A stretch of 64,000 nt of DNA from Bacillota bacterium (lineage in GTDB: Bacteria; Bacillota; Bacilli; Paenibacillales; NBRC-103111): contig JAEWGW010000017.1 of NCBI GenBank assembly GCA_023388055.1, forward strand, positions 1 to 64,000, given 5' to 3'. This document shows positions 33,042 through 42,133 of this stretch, piece by piece. A program made the position numbers and the translations under genes. The notes beneath the pieces are model-generated. The model had not been told where the DNA came from. It saw only the letters and a program-made list of their open reading frames with translations, and did not search any database. How positions within the stretch are numbered: the first letter of the stretch is position 1; each line of letters starts with the position of its first letter.

Positions 33042-34718
33042 ATGACCGCCATCCGATTGAACATCATGTTGTTTTCCCACATTTGCTCCGACACGCATAT
33101 TACCGGAGCGGAGAAGCTTCTGCTGTTTTTTGCCACCGAGCTGCGGGGCAGTCATGACTGCACGCTGGTGGTGCCCAGCGAAGGTCTGCTTGCAGCGGAG
33201 GCAAGAGCAAGAGGCATCTCCACCATCGTCATTTCGTACCCCAACTTCTACGAGGTATATGCGCCGGGGCCTTATTTCCGCCAGGAGCTGGGGGGATTCA
33301 TCCGGGATAACGGAGATGCGGTCCAGTCGCTTCTGACTCTGATGCTGGAGCGGCGCCCGGACCTGGCCATTGTCAACACCTGTGTTAATCTGATGCCGGC
33401 TTGGATTTCCCGCTCCTTGGGAATTCCCGTAGGCTGGATGATGACAGAGCAGATTCAGAGCAACCGCTATACGTCTTATTCGACGGAAATCATCAATGCG
33501 TATTCGGATTGGATCATCGGCATATCCCATGCTTCACTCCAGCCCTTCCGGGGAACCCCGGGGGAAGGCAAAATCCGCATCTTGTACCCCTCCTGGAATG
33601 ACCATGAGCTGGAACGGGAGCAGTGGCCCGTCTACCGTAACAGCAAACGCGAGGAAATCGGCTGGAATGACGCCCACCGGGTGATCGGATACGTATCCTC
33701 GGATATTTATCCCAACAAGGGTCTGGAGCATTTCATCCAGATGGCCATTGACCTGGGGGCCACCTACCCCGATCTGCGGTTTATGGTGGCAGGCAAAATG
33801 ACGGATGTGGGCTATTACGCCAAGTGCCTGGAGCAGATCCGTCTCTCCGGACTTCTGGGACGCTTTTACTTCCAATCGTTCGAGATGCAGATCCAGCAGA
33901 TTTATCCGGCCATGGATATCCTGGTTATCCCCAGCCTGATTGAAGAGGGCTTCGGCATGACGGCGCTGGAGGGGCTGATCTTCGGCAAGATGGTGGTGAC
34001 GTACAACTCCGGAGGGCTGGGTGAAATCATGACGCTGACCGGCAACGGCAGCTACCTGGTGGAGAAGGGGAATATCCGGGGGTTAGTCGACACCGTGGGT
34101 TCTCTTCTGGTCAAAGGCCCCTTCGTCCAAAGCTGGGGTGCCCGCAACACCATCGCGGTGGAGAAAGCCTTCGGGATCGGCTCCTACCGGTTGAGGCTGG
34201 GGGATTGGCTGCAGGAGGCCAGCGGCACTCTTCCGGCACTGGGTCCCCGGCCGCTGCCCCAAGAAGCGCTTTTGCAGAAGCCAGCTCTGCTGCTGAGGGG
34301 CTCAGCCCCTGCCGTTTATTTGCTGGAGTACGGCTGCCGGTATCTTTTCTCAGAGGAGTCCGTGTTCCGTGCCAAGGGCTTCCGGTTTGACGAGGTGCTT
34401 ACCCTGGATGACGGTTATCTGGGCCGGATTCCCATGGGCGGTGTTCTGGGCATTGGCCAGCCCTTGCCCGTAAGACAGACTGCCCGCCGGGGCGGGCGCA
34501 AGGGTAAGGCCGGCTCCCGCCGGACCAGGGGACGCCGCCGCACACTGAAGGCTTGGAAAGGCAAGGGGCAGCGGCTCCTGGCCCGGAAGAAAAGATCCGG
34601 TCTGCCCAAAGGCAAGCGGATCTCCCCCAAAGCCGCCGGGCGCAAGGGAAGAAGCGCTGCAGTCTCCAGAGGGAGTGCCGGCCACGCCAAACGGAGGAAA
34701 ATCAAAAAAAGCGGGTGA
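33042..34718 (+). CDS. GT4-family glycosyltransferase with Lys/Arg-rich C-terminal tail
   Basis: The 558-residue protein has a GT-B fold: an N-lobe (SHICSDTHITGAEKLLLFF) and a donor lobe with YVSSDIYPNKGLEHFIQMA and the signature IEEGFGMTALEGLIFGKMV. After the catalytic part (to about 390) comes a linker with LLEYGCRYLFSEESVF and, from about residue 480, a tail of about 75 residues containing mostly Lys, Arg, Gly, Ala and Ser. The tail has no counterpart in typical GT4 enzymes and resembles the basic extensions of other proteins in this locus. AGGAGGTGAT precedes ATG 33042. It opens a ten-gene operon running to 41220. Confidence 0.82.
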   Translation: MTAIRLNIMLFSHICSDTHITGAEKLLLFFATELRGSHDCTLVVPSEGLLAAEARARGISTIVISYPNFYEVYAPGPYFRQELGGFIRDNGDAVQSLLTLMLERRPDLAIVNTCVNLMPAWISRSLGIPVGWMMTEQIQSNRYTSYSTEIINAYSDWIIGISHASLQPFRGTPGEGKIRILYPSWNDHELEREQWPVYRNSKREEIGWNDAHRVIGYVSSDIYPNKGLEHFIQMAIDLGATYPDLRFMVAGKMTDVGYYAKCLEQIRLSGLLGRFYFQSFEMQIQQIYPAMDILVIPSLIEEGFGMTALEGLIFGKMVVTYNSGGLGEIMTLTGNGSYLVEKGNIRGLVDTVGSLLVKGPFVQSWGARNTIAVEKAFGIGSYRLRLGDWLQEASGTLPALGPRPLPQEALLQKPALLLRGSAPAVYLLEYGCRYLFSEESVFRAKGFRFDEVLTLDDGYLGRIPMGGVLGIGQPLPVRQTARRGGRKGKAGSRRTRGRRRTLKAWKGKGQRLLARKKRSGLPKGKRISPKAAGRKGRSAAVSRGSAGHAKRRKIKKSG

Positions 34719-34722
34719 TCGT

Positions 34723-35817
34723 ATGAACATCGTGACGGTTCTGGGCACCAGACCGGAAATTATCCGGCTCTCTCTCGTAATGAAAAAACTGGATCAGCTT
34801 GCAGCCAAACACACCGTTATTCATACGGGGCAAAACTTCACCTATTCCTTAAGCGAGGTTTTCTTCAAGGAGCTGGGGCTGCGGAAGCCGGATTATGTAT
34901 TGTCGGAGAAGCAGGAATCCCTCGGCAGTCAGATGGCGATTATGTTCCAACGGATCGAAGAGATTCTCCAGGCGGAGAAACCCGACAAGGTGCTTCTTCT
35001 GGGAGATACCAACAGCGCGTTGTCGGCCATTCTGGCGGAGCGTATGGGTATCCCGGTGGTGCATATGGAAGCCGGCAACCGCTGCTATGATCTGGCCGTT
35101 CCCGAAGAGAAGAACCGCAGGGTGATCGATGCCATCTCCTCGTACAATATGCCGTATACCCGGCAGAGCAAGGACCACTTGGTTCGGGAGGGTTTTCCCA
35201 GCCACCGGATTATCCTCACCGGCAATCCCATTTACGAGGTTCTGTCCCACTACCGGGACCGGATCGAAGCAAGCTCGGTGATGGAGACGCTGGAGCTGGC
35301 CTCCGGGCATTATCTCCTGGCTACCATCCACCGGGCCGAGAACGTGGACCGGGCGGAGCCGCTCCGGGAGATTATGGAAGGCCTGAACCGCATCGCCAAA
35401 AATACTGCACTGCGGATCATTCTTTCTGTCCATCCCAGGACCCGGTCCAGGCTGTCCGCATTAAGCGATCTGAAGATTCATCCGCTGGTGGAATTCCACG
35501 AGCCCTTCGGCTTCTTCGACTTCGTCAAGCTGGAGCAGCATGCGGCCTGCGTCCTCACAGACAGCGGAACCGTTCAGGAGGAATGCTGCATCTTCCGAGT
35601 GCCGACGGTGACGGTGCGCAACAGCACCGAACGGCCGGAGACGGTGGACTGCGGCAGCAATGTGGTATCCGGGGTGGATGCGGACCGCATTGAAAGCGCC
35701 GCCCAGGTGATGATGGCCATGCCGACGGATTGGGATTGCCCGCAAGGGTATCTGGATACGGATGTATCTGCCAAGGTTGTCAAATTTTTATTAGGAGGGA
35801 AAGGTTATGTTTCGTGA
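34723..35817 (+). CDS. Non-hydrolysing UDP-GlcNAc 2-epimerase (WecB/WbjD-like)
   Basis: The enzyme interconverts C2 epimers of UDP-N-acetyl sugars. The 364-residue GT-B-like protein starts NIVTVLGTRPEIIRLS and has HTGQNFTYSLSEVFF, LLLGDTNSALSA, HMEAGNRCYDLAVPEEKNRR, the HPRTR loop and LTDSGTVQEECCIFRVP, all standard epimerase motifs. Next to an inverting 4,6-dehydratase it is more likely a WbjD/WbvD-type epimerase for a 6-deoxy-hexosamine than the ManNAc-forming WecB. ATG 34723 follows the preceding stop by four bases; the stop overlaps the next gene. Confidence 0.87.
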   Translation: MNIVTVLGTRPEIIRLSLVMKKLDQLAAKHTVIHTGQNFTYSLSEVFFKELGLRKPDYVLSEKQESLGSQMAIMFQRIEEILQAEKPDKVLLLGDTNSALSAILAERMGIPVVHMEAGNRCYDLAVPEEKNRRVIDAISSYNMPYTRQSKDHLVREGFPSHRIILTGNPIYEVLSHYRDRIEASSVMETLELASGHYLLATIHRAENVDRAEPLREIMEGLNRIAKNTALRIILSVHPRTRSRLSALSDLKIHPLVEFHEPFGFFDFVKLEQHAACVLTDSGTVQEECCIFRVPTVTVRNSTERPETVDCGSNVVSGVDADRIESAAQVMMAMPTDWDCPQGYLDTDVSAKVVKFLLGGKGYVS

Positions 35818-36796
35818 CAAGAGAATTTTGGTGACAGGCGGCACCGGCTCCTGGGGGTATGAGCTGGTCAGGCAGCTGCTGGATTTTGAACCCAAGGAGG
35901 TCATCATCTTCTCGAGGAACGAATCCAGTCAGGTGGCCATGATGCGCACCTTCGAGGACCGCAGACTAACCTTCGTCATCGGGGACATCCGGGATAAGGA
36001 AGCGCTGGTCCGGGCATGCGCACAGATTGATTATGTATTCCATCTGGCTGCGCTGAAGCATGTACCGGTGTGCGAGGAGCAGCCCTACGAGGCCATGAAA
36101 ACCAATGTGCTGGGCACTCAGTATGTGATTGAGGCCGCCATTGAAAATAAGGTGGAGAAGGTCGTCTACATCTCCACCGACAAAGCCGCCAATCCCTCCA
36201 ACTTCTACGGCATGACCAAGGCCATCGGCGAAAAGCTGATCATCCATGCCAATCTGCTTCAGGGGGATACGGAATTCGTCTGCGTCCGGGGCGGCAATGT
36301 GCTGGGGACCAACGGCAGCGTCATCCATCTGTTCATGAAGCAGATCCGGGAAAAAGGACGGGTGGGCATTACCGATATGGCCATGACCCGCTTCTTCCTT
36401 ACTCTGCAGGAGGCCATCAGTCTGCTGTTCAAGGCAACAGAAGCCAGCATCGGCGGGGAAACCTTCGTGATGATGATGCCCACCTGCAAAATTACCGATC
36501 TGGCCCAGGTATTGGGTGAAGCCATGGGCAAGCCGGAGGTGGAGATGGTGGAGCTGGGCGTTCGGCCCGGCGAGAAAATCCATGAAATTCTGCTGACCGA
36601 ATTCGAAAGCCAGACCACGGTTCTGTTCGACGAGCAGTATCTGGTGATTCTGCCTACGCTGGAAATCCCTGGTATCAAGAATCGGTATGCCTCTTATCCC
36701 AAGGCCGAAATCAGCAGCTTCTGCTCCAGCCAATCCCTCATGGACAAAAATGAGATTCGGGAGCTTCTGATTAAAGGAGGCTTCCTTCACGAATGA
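35807..36796 (+). CDS. Inverting UDP-GlcNAc 4,6-dehydratase/5-epimerase (CapE/WbjB/WbvB-like)
   Basis: This SDR dehydrates UDP-GlcNAc and inverts C5, opening routes to L-FucNAc, L-QuiNAc or related sugars. The 329-residue protein has KRILVTGGTGSWGYELV (NADP site), FHLAALKHVPVCEEQPYEA and the family-specific catalytic block YISTDKAANPSNFYGMTK (Asp-Lys and Tyr). The C-terminal part has VRPGEKIHEILLTEFE. ATG 35807 is preceded by AGGAGGG and overlaps the 2-epimerase gene by 11 bases. The ATGA overlap with the next SDR gene indicates one pathway. Confidence 0.9.
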   Translation: MFRDKRILVTGGTGSWGYELVRQLLDFEPKEVIIFSRNESSQVAMMRTFEDRRLTFVIGDIRDKEALVRACAQIDYVFHLAALKHVPVCEEQPYEAMKTNVLGTQYVIEAAIENKVEKVVYISTDKAANPSNFYGMTKAIGEKLIIHANLLQGDTEFVCVRGGNVLGTNGSVIHLFMKQIREKGRVGITDMAMTRFFLTLQEAISLLFKATEASIGGETFVMMMPTCKITDLAQVLGEAMGKPEVEMVELGVRPGEKIHEILLTEFESQTTVLFDEQYLVILPTLEIPGIKNRYASYPKAEISSFCSSQSLMDKNEIRELLIKGGFLHE

Positions 36797-37683
36797 AGGA
36801 GAGCACGGTTTTAATTACGGGGGCAGGCGGCTTTACCGGCCGCCATGCCTGCCGGTATTTTGCCGCACTTGGCTATTCGGTGGCAGCAGCCGTCCGGAGG
36901 GAGGACGGGGAGCCGCCTGAGGGCCGTCTCTATGTATGCGACCTCACCGATAAGGCGGAGGTCAAGCGGCTGGTGGAGGAAACGAAGCCCCGCTTCGTGC
37001 TGCATCTGGCCGGAAGGAATGCCGTGGGCGATTCATGGAAGGATCCGCTGGGGTGTATGGAGGCCAATCTCCTGTCTACCCTGTATTTACTGGAGGCTCT
37101 TCGGGGGCTTGCCGGCTGCCGGCTGCTGGTGGCAGGCTCCATGCTGGGGTTTGACCTGAGCGATTCCCCCCAGCCTCTGCACCCGTACAGTCTGGCCAAA
37201 ACCATGCAGGTCCTTATCGCTCAGGCCTGGAGCTTCCTCTACAGCCAGGAGGTGCTGATAGCCAAACCCTCCAACCTGATTGGCCCCGGCCGCTCCAACG
37301 GAATCTGCGGTCTTCTGGCCGCACGGATCGCCCGTTGGGAGAATGGTACCGATGCCTCCGTCTTCCGTCTGTCGTCGTGGCATGAAGAGAGGGATTATCT
37401 GGACGTCCGGGATGCCGTAGCCGCGTACCGAATCATTCTGGAGACCGGCCAGTCCGGCACCGTCTACCCTGTCTGCTCCGGCAGCATGCGTTCGCTTGGG
37501 GATCTGGTGGCCACATACCGGGGGTTGACCCCGATTACCCTTCCCATCGAGGTCGGGCAAACTGCGCCGCTGCCCCCGCCGCTGCCCATGGATGCCGCTG
37601 TGACCCAAAGCCTGGGCTGGTCGCCGTCCATCCCATTTGCCCAATCGCTGTCGGATGCGCTTGATTTCTACAGGGGGCTTTGA
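36793..37683 (+). CDS. NAD(P)-dependent nucleotide-sugar epimerase/reductase (SDR)
   Basis: The 296-residue extended SDR has ITGAGGFTGRHACRYF, a FVLHLAGRNAVGDSW block and HPYSLAKTM (Tyr-x3-Lys), and resembles the GDP-mannose 4,6-dehydratase/reductase (GMD/RMD) branch of the family. Coupled by ATGA to the 4,6-dehydratase, it probably reduces or epimerises the 4-keto intermediate. Together with the RmlD-like gene at 29778 the locus has two candidate reductases, so two end sugars are possible. The exact reaction is not readable from the sequence. Confidence 0.78.
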   Translation: MKESTVLITGAGGFTGRHACRYFAALGYSVAAAVRREDGEPPEGRLYVCDLTDKAEVKRLVEETKPRFVLHLAGRNAVGDSWKDPLGCMEANLLSTLYLLEALRGLAGCRLLVAGSMLGFDLSDSPQPLHPYSLAKTMQVLIAQAWSFLYSQEVLIAKPSNLIGPGRSNGICGLLAARIARWENGTDASVFRLSSWHEERDYLDVRDAVAAYRIILETGQSGTVYPVCSGSMRSLGDLVATYRGLTPITLPIEVGQTAPLPPPLPMDAAVTQSLGWSPSIPFAQSLSDALDFYRGL

Positions 37684-37731
37684 CATAGGCAGTATGCCCG
37701 CCGTACCAGATCGAAGAGGAGGAACCATGCC

Positions 37732-38448
37732 ATGCTTCCCAGAGTGACCATTGTCATTCCATTTTATAATGATCCTTACGTGGAACAGGCCATCTCCAGC
37801 GCCCTTGGGCAAACCTACCCCAACCTGGAGGTTATCGTTGTGGATGATGGCTCCACACTGTATCAGGACAGAATCAATCCCTTCGTTTCCCGGGTCCATT
37901 ATTTGGGCAAATCCAACGGAGGAACAGCCAGCGCCATCAATCACGGTGTCCGGATGTCCTCCGGCGATTATATCGCCTGGCTTAGCTCCGACGATTTGTT
38001 CTACCCCCACAAAATTGCCCGCCAGCTGGCATTTATGCAGCAATATAATTCCCTCCTATCCTTTACCGCCTTCGACCAGATCAACGAATTGGGGCATGTG
38101 ACGGCTCACGCACAGGCGGCCCGCTATTCCTCTCAAAGCGAATTCATCCGGGCCTTCTCCACCTGCGATCCTATCAACGGCTGCACCATCATGTTCAAGA
38201 AGGAATTGGTGGCGCGGGTAGGCCTGTTCGACGAGAGCCTGCGGTATACTCAGGATTATGAATATTGGATCCGTGCGCTGCTGTCCGGTGTGAACATCCA
38301 TTTCCTGGATGAACCTCTGACTAAATACCGCTGGCATGACCAAATGGGAACCATGCGGTTTCAACCGCATATTCTGGCGGAAGTCCAGGCTGTGCAGAAT
38401 ACCTTCCGCCACCGGCTGGAGGCGCTGGCTTTGGCAACGCCGTATTAA
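37732..38448 (+). CDS. GT2-family glycosyltransferase, tandem paralog 1
   Basis: The 238-residue GT-A protein has RVTIVIPFYNDPYVEQAI, VIVVDDGSTLYQD, GGTASAINHG, the metal-binding LSSDDLFYPHK and the acceptor block CDPINGCTIMFKKEL followed by YTQDYEYWIRAL. It is strongly similar along its full length to the next gene, which implies duplication. GAGGAGGAACC lies ahead of ATG 37732. The donor and acceptor are unknown; tandem copies often make successive linkages of one repeating unit. Confidence 0.87.
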   Translation: MLPRVTIVIPFYNDPYVEQAISSALGQTYPNLEVIVVDDGSTLYQDRINPFVSRVHYLGKSNGGTASAINHGVRMSSGDYIAWLSSDDLFYPHKIARQLAFMQQYNSLLSFTAFDQINELGHVTAHAQAARYSSQSEFIRAFSTCDPINGCTIMFKKELVARVGLFDESLRYTQDYEYWIRALLSGVNIHFLDEPLTKYRWHDQMGTMRFQPHILAEVQAVQNTFRHRLEALALATPY

Positions 38449-38459
38449 GGAGGCGCGGC

Positions 38460-39170
38460 ATGAATCCGAAGGTTACGGTCGTCATTCCCTTTTACAACTG
38501 TCCGTATATCGGGCGGGCCATCCAAAGCGTGGTGGACCAGAGCTATCCCAACCTGGAGATTATCGTGGTGGATGACGGCTCAACCCGGCATATGGAGCTG
38601 ATTACGCCTTACGCCGGCCGCCTTCTCTATTACCGCAAGGGCAATGGTGGAACAGCCAGCGCCATGAATTTCGGGATTCTGAACGCCACAGGCGAGTACG
38701 TGACCTGGTTGAGCTCGGATGATCTGTATAAGCCGGATAAGGTGGCCCGCCAGCTGTCATTTATGAGGCGCAGCCTTGCGGAGTTTTCCTTCACCGCTTA
38801 CGCCGTCATGGATAAGGACGATGTGGTGACGGAGAGCTTCGCGGGCACCCCCATCACATACCCGAACGATATTTACCGGCTGCTTGCCAATTACAATCCC
38901 ATTAACGGCTGCACCATGATGTGCAAAAGGGAGCTGTTTTTCAAATACGGCTTGTTTAACGAAAACCTGCCGTATACCCAGGATTATGAGATGTGGCTGC
39001 GGCTTGCCATTAACGGTGTCAAGCTGCACTATTTGCCGGAGGCCTTGACGGTTTACCGGTTTCATGACCAAATGGGCTCTATCCGCTACCGGCCGGAACT
39101 GCTGGAGGAGTTCTTCCGGGTGCATGCGGTTTATAAGGACCGGATGCAGCAATTGCTTGAACGCCTGTAA
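38460..39170 (+). CDS. GT2-family glycosyltransferase, tandem paralog 2
   Basis: The 236-residue protein repeats the layout of its neighbour: KVTVVIPFYNCPYIGRAI, IIVVDDGSTRHME, GGTASAMNFG, LSSDDLYKPDK, NPINGCTMMCKREL and YTQDYEMWLRLA, ending with YRFHDQMGSIRYRPE. The shared FHDQMG(T/S)xR element near the end of both proteins is a useful marker of the duplication. TAAGGAGG precedes ATG 38460; the gap to the previous gene is 11 bases. Confidence 0.87.
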   Translation: MNPKVTVVIPFYNCPYIGRAIQSVVDQSYPNLEIIVVDDGSTRHMELITPYAGRLLYYRKGNGGTASAMNFGILNATGEYVTWLSSDDLYKPDKVARQLSFMRRSLAEFSFTAYAVMDKDDVVTESFAGTPITYPNDIYRLLANYNPINGCTMMCKRELFFKYGLFNENLPYTQDYEMWLRLAINGVKLHYLPEALTVYRFHDQMGSIRYRPELLEEFFRVHAVYKDRMQQLLERL

Positions 39171-39189
39171 CGGCGAGGAGGAACCATGA

Positions 39190-40419
39190 ATGAAAATATT
39201 GTTGGCGACCTATTGGCTGATTCCCCATATCGGCGGCGTGTGGACCTTCATGAACCAAATCCGGAACAGGCTGGAGCGGATGGGGCATGAGGTGGATGTA
39301 CTGGGAAACAGTCCCGACTACCAAAGCTTCCACCTCTATAATAAAGGGATTTATTTGGACAAAAAATATTTGTATCCCATGCTGGAGACGAAGCTGAACC
39401 CAACCCTCTTCCCCCATATGTTCGAGCAGCCGGTAATCTGGCAGAACGAATATGACCGCTATTGTCTCGAGCTCTCCGCCGCTTACTTCGGATTGGAGCA
39501 ATATGATGTGATCCACACCCAGGATGTGATATCAGCCCGTGCGCTGTCCCGGGTCAAGCCGAAGGGAACACCCTTGGTATCCCATATTCACGGCTCGGTA
39601 GCCACGGAGATGTTCTCCCACTTCCAGATGCATCCGGAGCTGGGCATCCACGAGAACAGCCCGGCCTTTAACTACTTCAAGGCGATCGAATATTACGGGG
39701 CTTCCGGGACGGATCTGTCCATCACGGCTAATTATTGGCAGCGGGATATGCTGATCAACCAATTCGGGGTGCCGTCCGAAAAGGTGGCGGTATTCCAATA
39801 TGGGCTGGATACCGGTCCGTTCTGGGAAAAGGTTGCCGCCGGCACTGATACTGTGCGTCCCCCGGGTAAAAAGGTGATTATTTTTCCGGCCCGCCTGGTT
39901 TTTATCAAGGGTGTCCATATTCTGATCGATGCGCTGGCTACATTGAAGCAAGCCCGGTCTGATTGGGTTTGCTGGATTGTGGGGGACGGGGACCAGCGGG
40001 CGGCTCTGGAGGACCAGGCCCGGAGGCTTGGCCTCCAGCAGGAGGTGGCCTTTTTGGGCAATCGCTCTGATGTCCCCGCCTTGCTCAGCCAATCGGACAT
40101 TTTTGTACACTGCTGTCTCCAGGATAACCAGCCTTTTTCGGTAATGGAGGCGCAGATGGCGGGTTTGCCTGTTCTGGTATCCTCTGCGGCCGGTCTGCCT
40201 GAGATGGTCGAGCATGGGGTGACCGGCATGATCTCTCCGGTGGGGGACCCGGTAACGCTCTTCCAGCAGCTCAGGCAGCTGCTGGAGGATGATGGCTTCA
40301 GAACCGCATTGGGGCAGCAGGCTCAAACCTGGGCCCGCAGCCACTGGTCTCTGGACCTGATGATCGGACGTCTGTTGGATGTGTACCGGAGGGTCATGGA
40401 GACTTCAGGCAAGGCCTGA
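39190..40419 (+). CDS. GT4-family glycosyltransferase
   Basis: The 409-residue GT-B protein begins KILLATYWLIPHIGGVWTFM, the glycine-rich acceptor loop of GT4 enzymes. It has a donor lobe with KKVIIFPARLVFIKGVHILI, WIVGDGDQRAALE, and the signature DNQPFSVMEAQMAGLPVLVSS with the two conserved glutamates. An insertion of about 60 residues (DSPDYQSF to NEYDRYCLEL) follows the first strand. GAGGAGGAACC precedes the ATG. It is followed after 24 bases by a 57-codon gene. Confidence 0.88.
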   Translation: MKILLATYWLIPHIGGVWTFMNQIRNRLERMGHEVDVLGNSPDYQSFHLYNKGIYLDKKYLYPMLETKLNPTLFPHMFEQPVIWQNEYDRYCLELSAAYFGLEQYDVIHTQDVISARALSRVKPKGTPLVSHIHGSVATEMFSHFQMHPELGIHENSPAFNYFKAIEYYGASGTDLSITANYWQRDMLINQFGVPSEKVAVFQYGLDTGPFWEKVAAGTDTVRPPGKKVIIFPARLVFIKGVHILIDALATLKQARSDWVCWIVGDGDQRAALEDQARRLGLQQEVAFLGNRSDVPALLSQSDIFVHCCLQDNQPFSVMEAQMAGLPVLVSSAAGLPEMVEHGVTGMISPVGDPVTLFQQLRQLLEDDGFRTALGQQAQTWARSHWSLDLMIGRLLDVYRRVMETSGKA

Positions 40420-40443
40420 CAGAGGATTAAAGGGGGTTTAAGC

Positions 40444-40617
40444 ATGCAGGATGATCGATTCAAGGTGCTTGGGGATTTGTATAACCGCAGGTTTGCCATT
40501 CAAACCAGCGATCCCCTATGGGTGGATTATTACGTCTGGAACCAGATTTATTCCAGGTTGCCCAAGGATTACCTGCTTCCGGATATGGCGATCTATACCT
40601 TTTTACCGCAAAAATGA
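40444..40617 (+). CDS. Small 57-residue protein, uncharacterised
   Basis: This short gene has a near-perfect ribosome-binding site, AAAGGGGG at 40429-40436, seven bases before ATG 40444. It begins QDDRFKVLGDLYNRRFAI and is rich in aromatic residues (DPLWVDYYVWNQIYSRL), with no membrane segment, ending YTFLPQK. It lies between a GT4 gene (24 bases) and a methyltransferase gene (15 bases), clearly within the operon. I do not recognise a family; a partner or chaperone of the methyltransferase is possible, but this is a guess from position. Confidence 0.68.
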   Translation: MQDDRFKVLGDLYNRRFAIQTSDPLWVDYYVWNQIYSRLPKDYLLPDMAIYTFLPQK

Positions 40618-40632
40618 GAGGAGGACCAAACA

Positions 40633-41220
40633 GTGAACAACTATTGGGAGCATGTCAATCCTAAAGAATTTCTGCAATCCGCCAATGAAGGATACAACAA
40701 GCCGGTCCGGCAATTGTACAGAGCTTTGCTTAACCAGCTGAATATTAACCGGATGCTCGAGGTTGGGTGCGGGCCCGGTGTGGATTATGTCGGTGCTGTC
40801 AGCAGCCGGCCCGCCATTGACTATACGGGTGTGGACATGACCCAAAATATGGTGGATTACTGCACCAACCAATATCCCGGAGGCACATTCCTACAGGGCG
40901 ACATTCACAAGCTGCCGTTTCAGGATGGGAGCTTCGAGCTGGTATATTGCAAGGATGTGCTGAATCATCTGCAGGATTGGGGGACCGGCTTCTCCGAGTT
41001 GTACCGGATCAGCTCCAAATATATACTGGTCAATTTCTTCTACGGACTGAGCTCCACCACCTTCAGCGGTGTAGAGCATCATGACGGCTTTCTCAACCAT
41101 TGGGTGGATTGGAATGAGGTGATGACGCAGATTTTTGCCTTCATGCCTGTAGCCATCAATGTTTATCCTCTGGATTGCAATCCCAATGAAGAAACGATGA
41201 TCCTGATCCAGAAGAAATAA
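40633..41220 (+). CDS. SAM-dependent class I methyltransferase
   Basis: The 195-residue protein has the Rossmann motif I MLEVGCGPGVDYVGAV near residue 38, motif II YTGVDMTQNMVDYC, motif III GDIHKLPFQDGSFELVYCKDVLNHL and a C-terminal beta region. It probably methylates a sugar or the end of a glycan chain made by the preceding enzymes, which would cap chain growth; the substrate is inferred from context. GTG 40633 follows AGGAGG. It is the last gene of the operon starting at 33042 and is followed by a strong hairpin. Confidence 0.85.
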   Translation: MNNYWEHVNPKEFLQSANEGYNKPVRQLYRALLNQLNINRMLEVGCGPGVDYVGAVSSRPAIDYTGVDMTQNMVDYCTNQYPGGTFLQGDIHKLPFQDGSFELVYCKDVLNHLQDWGTGFSELYRISSKYILVNFFYGLSSTTFSGVEHHDGFLNHWVDWNEVMTQIFAFMPVAINVYPLDCNPNEETMILIQKK

Positions 41221-41246
41221 CAGGGCGGTCACAGACACGTCCTCAT

Positions 41247-41304
41247 ACAATCGGCCAGCGCAACCGCCGGAGTCAGAACTGCCGGGGGAGCGCTGGCCGA
41301 TTGT
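41247..41304. terminator. Long bidirectional hairpin between convergent genes
   Basis: ACAATCGGCCAGCGC (41247-41261) is perfectly complementary to GCGCTGGCCGATTGT (41290-41304), a 15-bp stem. There is no T run on either strand, so it may work as a Rho-dependent or RNA-stabilising element rather than a classical terminator. Confidence 0.6.
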
Positions 41305-41311
41305 GTGTGGA

Positions 41312-41944
41312 TCAGGAGGTCCGCAGCTGGATGCCGCTTAAGATTTTCTCCCAATAATGATGGTTCCCCTCCCATTTGTCCTGCCCGGGAAGCTGAATGG
41401 AGCAGATGCGGCGCAGGGGCCAGTTATTCTCTATCAGGGCTGCCACATTGGGGTCATGCTGGATCAGCAGCACCTTGAAGTCCTTCTTAACCAGCTTGGA
41501 GAGCACCATCTCCAGCTCTCTGGCCTGCTCGTAGGTTCCTTCCGTCCGGATGAATAGAATGTGGTCGGCCGTCTCCATTTTTTCCAGGAAACGCGCCACT
41601 CTCCGGTCGTACTTGGCCTTGATTTCGGGGTAGGCGGCCAGATGCGGCGGGAAATTGTTGGCGGTGAAAAAATCATGGTTGGATAAGAAGTTGTACTGCT
41701 GCTCCAGCACCAGATAGAGCTTGTCGCTGGCGTTGCCCACCACCTTCAGATTGGGGTAGTTCATAAATCCGGCGAACCGGTTGGCCAACAATCGGTTGAC
41801 GTCCGACAGATTGTAGGAGGCCATCCAGTCCAGCACACCGGCGTAAGGCCGGAGGTTATACTTTTCCAATTGAATGGAAGCCAGGCATAAATCACCCAGG
41901 CTGAATATGGCGTCATATTCGCCTCTCAGATCGCTCAACTTCAC
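41312..41944 (-). CDS. DUF1796-family putative cysteine peptidase
   Basis: The 210-residue protein opens with AIFSLGDLCLASIQLEKYNLRPYAG and VLDWM, the signature of the DUF1796 papain-like family (SLGxxC...LR...DW). The cysteine in GDLC would be the nucleophile, and the later FIRTEGTYEQARELE and VLLIQHDP blocks carry conserved polar residues. No reaction is known for the family; members occur near surface-polysaccharide genes. It starts with GTG 41944 preceded by AAAGGAG at a rather long distance. It faces the methyltransferase gene. Confidence 0.75.
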   Translation of the reverse strand: MKLSDLRGEYDAIFSLGDLCLASIQLEKYNLRPYAGVLDWMASYNLSDVNRLLANRFAGFMNYPNLKVVGNASDKLYLVLEQQYNFLSNHDFFTANNFPPHLAAYPEIKAKYDRRVARFLEKMETADHILFIRTEGTYEQARELEMVLSKLVKKDFKVLLIQHDPNVAALIENNWPLRRICSIQLPGQDKWEGNHHYWEKILSGIQLRTS

Positions 41945-42133
41945 GTCGGCTCGCTCCTTTGCAAGGGAATGGGATAAGATGCCTTTCTTTTATAGTAAAT
42001 GCGCCGCCGTTGTCCTGTGATTGTACACTTATAGATTACAGTGAAATAAATCTGTTCATCTCCTGGCCGCTCTTCACCTTACGAAGTTGGGTTCCTCCAC
42101 TCCATGAATGCCCTGCCGTTGTTTGCCCTTGTG

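Noticed and set aside
41247..41304. Insertion-sequence terminal repeats
   Set aside because: The arms are only 28 bases apart, with no transposase and no flanking duplication; a hairpin is the simpler reading.
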